Assembly: GCF_900167915.1 (NCBI RefSeq)
Contig: NZ_FUYM01000012.1
Location: 1 to 64,000 of the forward strand
DNA length: 64,000 nucleotides
Origin: Rhizorhabdus histidinilytica
GTDB taxonomy: Bacteria > Pseudomonadota > Alphaproteobacteria > Sphingomonadales > Sphingomonadaceae
Reading direction: 5' to 3'
In this document: piece by piece, positions 57,124 to 64,000 of the stretch
How the letters are laid out: each line of letters opens with the position of its first letter
How positions within the stretch are numbered: the stretch's first letter is position 1
The notes under the pieces: model-generated
Seen by the model: only the letters and a program-made list of their open reading frames with translations
Told to the model about the DNA's origin: nothing
The model's database searches: none
Position numbers and translations under genes: made by a program

Positions 57124-58890
57124 GTGCCCCAGCTTATCAAGGCCATTGCGTTCGCCGGCATCGGTTTCTCGCTTGCCAGCTTCATGCCCCCGCCGGTCTT
57201 TTCGGCCGCATCCCTCGACGCGCTCGATCCCAGCCGGATCGCAGCGACGCTGTGCGGCCGGCGGGCAGGATCGGGGCTGTCGCAGAAGCTGCTGATCGCC
57301 GCGGCGATCGTAGCGCCGGCCAGCCAGGCGCTGCCGATCCCGCTCTATCCCGACCTCGCCGCTTCGCCCTTCCCGGTCTCGACGCGCGATCCGCAAGCGC
57401 GACGCTATTTCAGCCAGGGCCTGCTGCTCAGCTACGGCTTCAACCATGCCGGCGCGGTCCGCTCGTTCCGCGAGGCCCAGCGGATCGATCCCGACTGCGC
57501 GATGTGCTGGTGGGGCGAGGCGATGGCGCTCGGCCCGAACATCAACGCCCCGATGGACGATCGCGATCGCGACGCGGCCCTCCGCGCGATGGACCGGGCG
57601 ATGGCGCTCCGCGGCGGTGCCTCACCGATGGAACGTGCGCTGATCGAGGCGATCGCCCGGCGCTATTCGCGCGATCCCCAGGCGGATCGCGCCGCGCTCG
57701 ACGTCGCCTATGCCGATGCGATGCTCGATGCCGCGCGGCGCTTCCCGGCCGACGACGACGTCGCGGTGCTCGCCGCCGAGGCCGCGATGGACACCACTCC
57801 GTGGAACTATTGGGAAGCCGACAAGAAAACCCCGGTCGGCCGCAGCGGCGACGCGGTCCGGCTGATCGAGGGTGTCCTCCGGCGCAATCCGTCTCAGGCC
57901 CAGGCGGCCCATCTCTACATCCACCTGCTCGAGGCGAGCGATCCCGAGCGGGCCGAGGCCGCGGCGGACCGGCTGGCGGCACCGCTCGTCCCCAGCGCCG
58001 CGCATCTCGTCCACATGCCCGGGCACATCTACCAGCTCCGCGGCCGCCACGCGGATTCGATCCGGGTCAACGTCGCCGCCGCACGCGCCGACGAGGCGTT
58101 CATCCGCAGCGCCGGCGATCATGGCCTGGTCCGCTACGGCTATTATCCGCACAACATCCATTTCATCGTCACCAGCGCGCAGATGGCCGGCGACATGCCC
58201 CTGGCGATGCGCGAGGCTCGGCGGCTCAGGACGGTACTCGATCCGGAAACCTCGGCGCGGATGGCCTGGATACAGGCGATCGATGCCGCCCCCTATTTCG
58301 CCATGGCGCAGTTCGCCGAGCCAGCGGCGATCCTCGCCCTGCCCGCCCCCGATCCGCGCCTCTCCTATGCGGCGGCGATGCGCCATTATGCGCGGGGGAT
58401 CGCCTATGCCCAGCGCCGCGACAAGGCCGGCTTCGACGGCGAGATGGCGGCGATGGCGCGGCTCGGGACGTCGGACGGGATGAAGGCGATGGTCGACCAG
58501 GGGGTGCCCGCGCCCGATCTGGTGCGGCTGGCCGAACGGGTCGCGCGCGGGCGCTTCGCCGCCGCGAGCGGCGCCTATGACGAGGCGATCGGCTTCTATC
58601 GCGAGGCCGCGGCGATCGAGGCGACCATTCCCTATCAGGAACCCGCCTACTGGTATTATCCGGTGCGGCAGTCGCTGGGCGCGGCCCTGTTCCTGGCGGG
58701 CCGGCACGATGCCGCGAGCGACGCCTTCCGCGCCGCGCTCGCGCAGACCCCGAACAATGGCTGGGCGCTCTACGGCCTCGCCCGCAGCGAAGCGGCGCAG
58801 GGCCGCAAGATCGAGGCGGCGGCGGCGCGGAAGGCCTGGTCGAAGGCCTGGCTCGGCGATCCGCGCTGGCTCCGCATGGAACGGCTGTAA
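57124..58890 (+). CDS. TPR-repeat protein, probably exported
   Basis: The 588-residue protein has an N-terminal hydrophobic stretch (LIKAIAFAGIGFSLASF) and then helical pairs of TPR type: YFSQGLLLSYGFNHAGAVRS, FREAQRIDPDCAMCWWGEAM, AHLVHMPGHIYQLRGRHADS, and near the end ALFLAGRHDAASDAFRAALA. Similar TPR proteins of unknown function are common in sphingomonads. GTG 57124 is chosen for AAAGGAGAACGGCG just before it; in-frame sequence continues to 57052 without such a site. Its role is unknown. Confidence 0.8.
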   Translation: MPQLIKAIAFAGIGFSLASFMPPPVFSAASLDALDPSRIAATLCGRRAGSGLSQKLLIAAAIVAPASQALPIPLYPDLAASPFPVSTRDPQARRYFSQGLLLSYGFNHAGAVRSFREAQRIDPDCAMCWWGEAMALGPNINAPMDDRDRDAALRAMDRAMALRGGASPMERALIEAIARRYSRDPQADRAALDVAYADAMLDAARRFPADDDVAVLAAEAAMDTTPWNYWEADKKTPVGRSGDAVRLIEGVLRRNPSQAQAAHLYIHLLEASDPERAEAAADRLAAPLVPSAAHLVHMPGHIYQLRGRHADSIRVNVAAARADEAFIRSAGDHGLVRYGYYPHNIHFIVTSAQMAGDMPLAMREARRLRTVLDPETSARMAWIQAIDAAPYFAMAQFAEPAAILALPAPDPRLSYAAAMRHYARGIAYAQRRDKAGFDGEMAAMARLGTSDGMKAMVDQGVPAPDLVRLAERVARGRFAAASGAYDEAIGFYREAAAIEATIPYQEPAYWYYPVRQSLGAALFLAGRHDAASDAFRAALAQTPNNGWALYGLARSEAAQGRKIEAAAARKAWSKAWLGDPRWLRMERL

Positions 58891-58916
58891 GCCCCCCCCT
58901 TTCGGCAGCGCGGCCT

Positions 58917-59429
58917 TCAGTAGGGCACTTCGCCGATGACGTTGCCGCCCTCCATATAGCGGCAGACCAATATTTCGTCCTCTCCGGCGGTGCGGACAGC
59001 GCAGCCGACCTCGGTCGTCGTGCGCCAGATGAGCTGGGTGTAGTGGCCGACATCCTCGAAATCGCCGGAGATGCTGACGTTCGGGATCTTGGCGAAGCGG
59101 AATGCCTTGCGCTCGTCGATCCAGAGGGTGACCATGTCCTCCGGCGAATAGGCGCCCTTTGTCCCCCGCCACAGATTCTCGCCCTCGACGTCGAGCGACT
59201 GGTCATGCTCGATATCGGGCAGGTTCTTGAGATGATCGGCCCAGGCGGCGGCGTGCTGCGCGAGCTCGCCGCTCCATTTGAGCGGCGGCACCCCGATCCT
59301 CGCCCGCTCGGCATTGTGCGTCGCCAGCAGGCGCTGGTTGAGATCGGCGTCGCTCCACAGCGGTGCGTTGCCGCACAGTCCGACGCCCATCGCGCATCCA
59401 AGCAGAAGCCGTCCTATCGATCCACGCAT
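58917..59429 (-). CDS. CAP-domain (SCP/PR-1-like) exported protein
   Basis: The 170-residue protein has a signal peptide and a compact CAP domain: LLATHNAERARIGVPPLKW, AAWADHL, GENLWRG, the GHYTQLIWRTTTEVGCA signature and VCRYMEGGNVIGEVPY. CAP proteins are extracytoplasmic, and bacterial functions are mostly unknown. It converges with the TPR gene across 26 bases. It is 12 bases behind the exported Ppx/GppA-like gene on the same strand. Confidence 0.9.
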   Translation of the reverse strand: MRGSIGRLLLGCAMGVGLCGNAPLWSDADLNQRLLATHNAERARIGVPPLKWSGELAQHAAAWADHLKNLPDIEHDQSLDVEGENLWRGTKGAYSPEDMVTLWIDERKAFRFAKIPNVSISGDFEDVGHYTQLIWRTTTEVGCAVRTAGEDEILVCRYMEGGNVIGEVPY

Positions 59430-59441
59430 GAGCCGGTCCCG

Positions 59442-60605
59442 TCAGCTTGGCCTGAATTCAGGATTGTTGGTGATCTGATAGAGAAGATATTGCGAACTCG
59501 ACGCGCCGTTGGCGAAGCCTGGGAAGAGGATCGCCTCGCGACCGGCGAAACGGAGCTGCTCGGCGAGCCCCGCACCGATCGCCGCCCCGGCGGCAAGCTG
59601 GTGCGGATTGAAGATGTTGCGGATGAAGCCGAGCGTCTTGCGGATCGAGGCGCGCTGCGCGGTCGTCAGGCTGTCGGGCAGGCCCGCGCCATAGGGCGTG
59701 CCCGCCTCGATCAGGCGGCGTATCGTCGTGAAGTCGTCGGGCGAGAGGCGCGTCCAGTCCTTCTCGAGCGCCATGTCCTGGGCGTGGAGGATGACGGCGG
59801 TGGCCCAGGCGATGCCGCCGCTGACATAGACCTTGGGTCTCGTCAGCGCCTCGGGCAGCGCCGCGAGCCGCCGGTCGATCGTCGGTGCGATGACCTCCCG
59901 ATAATGATCGGCGGCGCGTGCCCCGAAATCGTCGGTGCGGACGCTGGGATAGCGGAATTTCACCGCGCCGGCGAAGTTGCGCGTGCCAAAGGGCACCGCC
60001 AGGTCATGATAGACGCGGCGGCGGCCTTCGCGGCCATAATAGCCGCCCTTGATATCGGCGCCGCCGATCTCGACGTGGAGGACCGCCTCGCGATCGTCGG
60101 AGGGCACGATCCAGTCGGTTTCGAGCTGCGCCTCCTCGCGCGAGGTGAGCAGCCGCATGCCGATGCCGGTCCGCTCGCGCAGCATCGCCGGCAGCCGCTC
60201 GACGGCCGGCCCGACATAGCTGCGCAAGCCGCTCGATCCGACGATCGCGATCTGCTTGTCGCGCATGTCGTGGTCGCTCTTCAGCGAAGCGATGTTGCGC
60301 GCCACCAGCTCGACTGCGCTGGCGATCATGGTCTCGTCGGCGCCCGGCTGCAGGCTGCTGGCCACCAGCGTCGTGGAGCTGTCGACCCGGCGCAGGCCGA
60401 GCCGCTCATAGCCCGAGGCCGTCGCGTTGTCGCGCAGCTGGCGCTTGTCGATCCGATAGACGGCCGTGGTGACGCCGGACACGGCAAGGGTGATCAACCC
60501 ATAGGGCCTATCGTGCGCGGCCGCGGCGAGCACTGGCCTCGGAAACATCGCAAGGCCAGCGGTCATGGCCCCGGCCCGCATCAAAGCCCGCCGCGTGATC
60601 GACAT
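59442..60605 (-). CDS. Exported Ppx/GppA-like (ASKHA-fold) protein
   Basis: The 387-residue protein begins MSITRRALMRAGAMTAGLAM, a twin-arginine-like signal ending near VLAAAA. The rest resembles exopolyphosphatase/GppA proteins: VDSSTTLVASSL, IAIVGSSGLRSYVGPAVERL, LLTSREEAQLE and VLHVEIGGADIKGGY in the place of the usual DIGGGS loop. Ppx/GppA enzymes are cytoplasmic, so a Tat-like signal is unusual. Loss of the GGGS spacing suggests altered or absent phosphatase activity. ATG 60605 is set by the signal peptide. Confidence 0.7.
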   Translation of the reverse strand: MSITRRALMRAGAMTAGLAMFPRPVLAAAAHDRPYGLITLAVSGVTTAVYRIDKRQLRDNATASGYERLGLRRVDSSTTLVASSLQPGADETMIASAVELVARNIASLKSDHDMRDKQIAIVGSSGLRSYVGPAVERLPAMLRERTGIGMRLLTSREEAQLETDWIVPSDDREAVLHVEIGGADIKGGYYGREGRRRVYHDLAVPFGTRNFAGAVKFRYPSVRTDDFGARAADHYREVIAPTIDRRLAALPEALTRPKVYVSGGIAWATAVILHAQDMALEKDWTRLSPDDFTTIRRLIEAGTPYGAGLPDSLTTAQRASIRKTLGFIRNIFNPHQLAAGAAIGAGLAEQLRFAGREAILFPGFANGASSSQYLLYQITNNPEFRPS

Positions 60606-60722
60606 GAGTCCCCACTCTCGATTCGATAGCGGAATGATCTGCTCGAACGAGGTTCTCGACAACAGCTATTTTGAGGGTGCCGGCCGAGCGGAGGCGGCGG
60701 CCGAACGCGGCCGACGTTCCCC

Positions 60723-62330
60723 CTACCGCCTGACCACCAGGATCGCGATGTCGTCGAACTGCGGCGCGGCGCCGACGAAGGCGCCGACCCGATCGGCAAG
60801 GCTCGTCGCGATCGAGCGGGCGGTGCGGTCGGCGGGCAGCATCGAAAGCGTCTCGACGATGCCCTCGACGGTGAACTGCGCCTCGTCGGCGCGGGTCGCC
60901 TCGGACACGCCGTCGGTGAACAGCACCAGCGCATCGCCCTTGCCGAGGCGGACGGACGCTCCGTCGAACGCGGCGTCGTCGAACACGCCGAGCGCCATGC
61001 CCTCGGGCTTGTCGAGCCGCGTCACGCTGCCGTCGGCGCGGAGCAGATAGGGCGCTTCATGGCCCGCGTCGCTGTAGGCGACGGTGCCGTCGCGCAGGTC
61101 GATGATCCCGGCGAACGCGGTGACGAACAGGTTGGCGGCATTGTCGCGCGCCAGCTCGACATTGACCCGCGCCATCAGGTCGGCAGTCGACACGGCCGAC
61201 AGCGCGTTCGCCTTGAACAGGGTGCTGGTCATCGCCATGAACAAGGCCGCCGGCACGCCCTTGCCCGACACGTCGCCGATCACGAAGAACAGCCGGTTCT
61301 CGTCGATCATCACATAATTGTAGAGATCGCCGCCGACCTCCTTGGCCGGTTCGAGCAGCGCATAGATGTCGATGTCCTCGCGCTCCGGAAAGGGCGGGAA
61401 GCGGCGCGGGACCATGCCGATCTGGATGTCGCGCGCGGCCGACAGCTCGCCCTCGACCCGCTCGCGCGCCGCCGTCGCCGCCTGGATCTCGATCAGGTAG
61501 CGTTGCAGGCGGGAGATCATCCCCGACATCGCCTCGGCGAGGCTGCCCACCTCGTCGGCGCGCGAGCCGCTGATCGCCTGCATCGCTCGCATCTCCTCCT
61601 CGTTCGACTGGAAGCTGCGCTCCTCGATGTTGCGGGTGTAGGAGGTCAGCCGCTCGAGCGGCCCCGTGATCCGGGTGATCAGGAGCGACCCGACCACCAT
61701 CGACAGCACGAAGGTCGCGAAGCCGACCAGGATGGAGGTGCGCAGCGCGCCCGCCAGCCGCTGGTCCAGCGAATCGAGCGCGATATCGGCGCCGATGACA
61801 TGGATGCGCCCGTCGGGCGAGCGGACCGGCATGTAGATCGACCGGAAGCGGCCGAAGCTGTCCTCATATTCGTCGAAGCGGACGCGGCCGTCGCGGAAGC
61901 TGCTGTAGAGCTTGGCGGGGGCGGTGTCGTAGCGGGTGAAGAAGCCGGTCTCGGTTCCTTCCTCGATCTCCCGCTGGGTAGCGCTGGTCGCGACCGTATA
62001 GATATGCGGCCCGAACTGCATGTAACTGTAGACATAGACGAGGTTCGAACGGTTGGAGAAGCGCGACAGCCGGGCCTGGATCCGGTCGAACTCGGCCGTC
62101 GGGATCGAATCGGGACCGTGGATGCGGCGGTGATAGCCTTGCGGGATGATCTCGCGCGCCGCGTGCACCGCGGTCATCAGGCGGTCGTCGATGCCGCTGA
62201 TGATCTCCCGCCGGTCGATCGAATAGAGCATCGTGGAATAGGCGATCGCGGCGACGAGGTTCAGCACGAACAGCAGCAGCAGCAATTGCGGCCGCAGGCC
62301 GAAGCGGCGACGGCGCTCGATCTCGCTCAC
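60723..62330 (-). CDS. HAMP-linked SpoIIE/PP2C-type phosphatase
   Basis: The protein (about 535 residues from GTG 62330) has two membrane helices (LLLLLFVLNLVAAIAYSTML and SILVGFATFVLSMVVGSLLI), enclosing a periplasmic sensor of about 160 residues. A HAMP linker (RITGPLERLTSYTRNIEERS) and a SpoIIE domain follow, with the metal Asp in GDVSGKGVPAALFMA and YSDAGHEAPYLL, FTDGVSEATR and QFDDIAILV. Such RsbU-like enzymes dephosphorylate anti-sigma-factor antagonists. The frame is open to a GTG at 62381; AAGGGG favours 62330. Confidence 0.88.
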   Translation of the reverse strand: MSEIERRRRFGLRPQLLLLLFVLNLVAAIAYSTMLYSIDRREIISGIDDRLMTAVHAAREIIPQGYHRRIHGPDSIPTAEFDRIQARLSRFSNRSNLVYVYSYMQFGPHIYTVATSATQREIEEGTETGFFTRYDTAPAKLYSSFRDGRVRFDEYEDSFGRFRSIYMPVRSPDGRIHVIGADIALDSLDQRLAGALRTSILVGFATFVLSMVVGSLLITRITGPLERLTSYTRNIEERSFQSNEEEMRAMQAISGSRADEVGSLAEAMSGMISRLQRYLIEIQAATAARERVEGELSAARDIQIGMVPRRFPPFPEREDIDIYALLEPAKEVGGDLYNYVMIDENRLFFVIGDVSGKGVPAALFMAMTSTLFKANALSAVSTADLMARVNVELARDNAANLFVTAFAGIIDLRDGTVAYSDAGHEAPYLLRADGSVTRLDKPEGMALGVFDDAAFDGASVRLGKGDALVLFTDGVSEATRADEAQFTVEGIVETLSMLPADRTARSIATSLADRVGAFVGAAPQFDDIAILVVRR

Positions 62331-62390
62331 GCGATCTTGCCCCTTGCATCCACCCGCATTCCCCCCGAAGCTGTTGCCCACGCTCGACCA

Positions 62391-62514
62391 GACCTTGATC
62401 GTTTCAGGCTGAATCAGCCTGAAACGTGAATCAAGGTCTCGACTATTTGAAGAGAGCCTGATTCACGTCGTCGGCGGAAGCGCAAAGCGCTTCCACCTCA
62501 AACGATCAGGCTCT
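62391..62514. repeat. Compound palindromic element before the SpoIIE gene
   Basis: A first hairpin has arms CGTTTCAGGCT and AGCCTGAAACG (62400-62410, 62416-62426), with outer CCTTGAT/ATCAAGG pairing. A second has arms AGAGCCTGAT and ATCAGGCTCT (62453-62462, 62505-62514) that enclose GGAAGCGC-AAA-GCGCTTCC (62476-62494). The two share the AGCCTGA core. It fills the divergent spacer between the phosphatase and the transporter. Confidence 0.8.
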
Positions 62515-62565
62515 ATCGCACCGGCGGGGCGCCAGCGGTAGTCCCAACGGCATGAAGGGGGAACT

Positions 62566-64000
62566 TTGGGGGGCTTCGTCAACCGGCTGCTGCGCGTCGC
62601 ACCCGGCGAATGGCCGAAGCTCGCCCAGTTCGGGCTGCTCGGCTTCCTCCTGCAGATGGGGCTCGGCATAGGCTTCAGCGCCGGCGATGCCGCCTTCCTC
62701 GCGCATGCGGGGGCGGACCGGCTGGCGCTGATCTTCATGATGACGCCGGCGATCATGCTGTTCTACACGGCGGCCTTCTCCTACCTGATGGTCCGCTTCT
62801 CGATCGACCGGGTGATCGACGCGACGATCGCGCTGCTCGTGGCCGGCGGGCTGCTGTCCTATGTCGTGCTCGGGCTCGACCTGCCGCCGCACTGGCAGCT
62901 CCCCGTCTATATCGGGCTGAAGCTCTATCTCGCGATGTGGTACATCGCGCTCTACACCCAGTTCTGGAACTATACCGACGGCTATTTCGCCATCCAGGAC
63001 GGCAAGCGGCTGTTCCCGCTGCTCGCCGCGGCGACCGCGCTCGGCATGACCTGCGGCGGCCTGATCGTCAGCCAGCTCGCCGGCACGGTGTCGCTGCGCG
63101 GTTTCTTCCTGATATGGGCCGGCATCGCGACCGTCACCTTCCCCGTCGCACTCCGGCTGCGCCGCCGCTGGACGCGGATCGCCGACAGCGAGGTCGAGGC
63201 GGCCGAAGAAGGCGTCGGCCGGCAGGTCCGCCAGGTCGCCGACACCTTCCGCCACTCGCGCTACACGCTGGTGCTGACGCTGATCCTGTTCGTCACCCTG
63301 TTGATGACCAACCTCGCCGAATTCCAATATTCGGACATGTTCGAGCAGGGCCGCAGCGAGGCCGAGCTCGCCAGCCTGCTCGGCACGCTCTACGCGGCGG
63401 CCAACATCTTCAACGTCATCGTCTGCCTGTTCGTCTTCAACCGGCTGGTCGCGCGGATCGGGGTGCGCAACGTCGCGCTGATCATGCCGCTGTCCTATTT
63501 CGCGGCATTCGGCTTCCTGTTCGTGACCGGCTCGTTCGAAGGGGCGCTGGCCGCCTTCTTCGCCTATCACGGCATCCTCACCTCGATCGAGTACAACAAC
63601 CAGAACCTGCTGTTCAACGCCGTCCCGGCCGAAACCAAGCGGCCGGTCCGCACCATCGTCGAAGGGCTGGCCGAGCCGCTCGCCAGCTTCATCGCCGGCA
63701 GCTTCCTGCTGGTCTTCGCCGACCGCACCGACATTCGTGACCTGTCCGGGCTCGGTGTCGTCCTCGGCCTCGTCCTGCTGCTGATCGTGGTGGTGCTGCG
63801 TCAGCTCTATCCGGCGGCCATGGCGCGCAACATGCGGTCGATGCTGCTCGACTTCGGGAAGGGACGCGGGGTGGTTCCCGCCCCCGCTGCGGACGGTGCC
63901 GGCACCGACGCGCTGCTCGAACGGCTGCGCTCGCGCGATCCCGCGGTCCGCGCGGCGGCGATCGCCGGGCTGGCGGCGGGCCGCGACCTGGAGGCATTGC
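62566..64000 (+). CDS. Npt1/MFS-like membrane transporter with C-terminal HEAT-like start (cut by window edge)
   Basis: The frame is open from TTG 62566 to the window edge (478 codons). The N-terminus reads LGGFVNRLLRVAPGEWPKLA, then 10-12 membrane segments with SAGDAAFLAHAG, LKLYLAMWYIALYTQFWNY and YNNQNLLFNAVPAETKRPVR. This resembles the Npt1/Npt2 nucleotide-transporter-like MFS proteins found fused to HEAT repeats. The last visible residues (RSRDPAVRAAAIAGLAAGRD) look like the first HEAT repeat. AAGGGGG lies five bases before TTG. The ATG at 62552 is out of frame. Substrate unknown. Confidence 0.75.
   Translation, partial: MGGFVNRLLRVAPGEWPKLAQFGLLGFLLQMGLGIGFSAGDAAFLAHAGADRLALIFMMTPAIMLFYTAAFSYLMVRFSIDRVIDATIALLVAGGLLSYVVLGLDLPPHWQLPVYIGLKLYLAMWYIALYTQFWNYTDGYFAIQDGKRLFPLLAAATALGMTCGGLIVSQLAGTVSLRGFFLIWAGIATVTFPVALRLRRRWTRIADSEVEAAEEGVGRQVRQVADTFRHSRYTLVLTLILFVTLLMTNLAEFQYSDMFEQGRSEAELASLLGTLYAAANIFNVIVCLFVFNRLVARIGVRNVALIMPLSYFAAFGFLFVTGSFEGALAAFFAYHGILTSIEYNNQNLLFNAVPAETKRPVRTIVEGLAEPLASFIAGSFLLVFADRTDIRDLSGLGVVLGLVLLLIVVVLRQLYPAAMARNMRSMLLDFGKGRGVVPAPAADGAGTDALLERLRSRDPAVRAAAIAGLAAGRDLEAL

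Overview
The window is GC-rich, about 90 % coding, and looks like the chromosome of a sphingomonad (Sphingomonadales, Alphaproteobacteria; Sphingomonas/Rhizorhabdus-like). The grounds are a TonB-dependent receptor tied to aromatic-catabolism genes, the secDF-DUF498 linkage, a TorF-type porin, the codon use, and the characteristic palindromic intergenic repeats. This assignment is inferred from gene content; no database search was possible.

Layout. (1) 346-17604 is an accessory catabolic island. It holds a P450, an acyl-CoA-dehydrogenase-fold flavin monooxygenase, a pirin, a two-domain extradiol dioxygenase, a second VOC protein, a semialdehyde dehydrogenase, a 4-oxalocrotonate tautomerase, two hydratase/decarboxylase paralogues, a FAH-family hydrolase and a class II aldolase-fold protein without its zinc ligands. 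It also carries two SDRs, three NTF2-like proteins, an AtaL-like protein, a TonB receptor and MarR and GntR regulators. Read together, this is uptake and oxygenation of an aromatic or polycyclic compound, followed by meta-cleavage and the dehydrogenative (oxalocrotonate or homoprotocatechuate-like) lower branch. A shared motif, GACGTATA(G/C)GTCCTA, lies in front of the main transcription units and is probably the operator of the GntR protein. (2) 17724-20736 has a paaK-like CoA ligase, a DmeF-type cation exporter with its DmeR/RcnR-type repressor and a G6-tract operator, and tRNA-Pro(GGG).

(3) 20868-31122 is core genome: yajC-secD-secF-DUF498, a GT4 glycosyltransferase, bamD, fliMNO, and a merC / Zur-like Fur / dxs run. 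(4) 31204-39477 is a complete kdpFABCDE potassium system, including kdpF (29 aa), another 28-aa micro-ORF ahead of it, palindromic repeats in two of its spacers, and a third palindrome read in frame inside kdpB. kdpD has no ATG/GTG/TTG start upstream of its Walker A motif. (5) 39603-48815 has an acyl-CoA dehydrogenase and a soluble NAD-dependent molybdenum formate dehydrogenase operon, fdsGBA-fdsD-fdhD-mobA, with a LysR regulator. ATAG-N7-CTAT sites lie at both promoters.

(6) 48951-62330 mixes signalling and metabolism: a membrane class III adenylate cyclase, an APH-type kinase plus ACAD10/11-like dehydrogenase pair with an SDR and a divergent GntR, a TorF porin, a small divergent cyclase-homology protein, a TPR protein, a CAP-domain protein, an exported Ppx/GppA-like protein and a HAMP-SpoIIE phosphatase. 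(7) The right edge cuts an Npt1/MFS-like transporter whose C-terminus enters a HEAT-like region; it begins with TTG.

The features of greatest interest are the catabolic island with its shared operator and its two enzymes with altered active sites, the in-frame palindrome in kdpB, the CTG start candidate of kdpD, and the bamD terminator whose loop is the stop codon.
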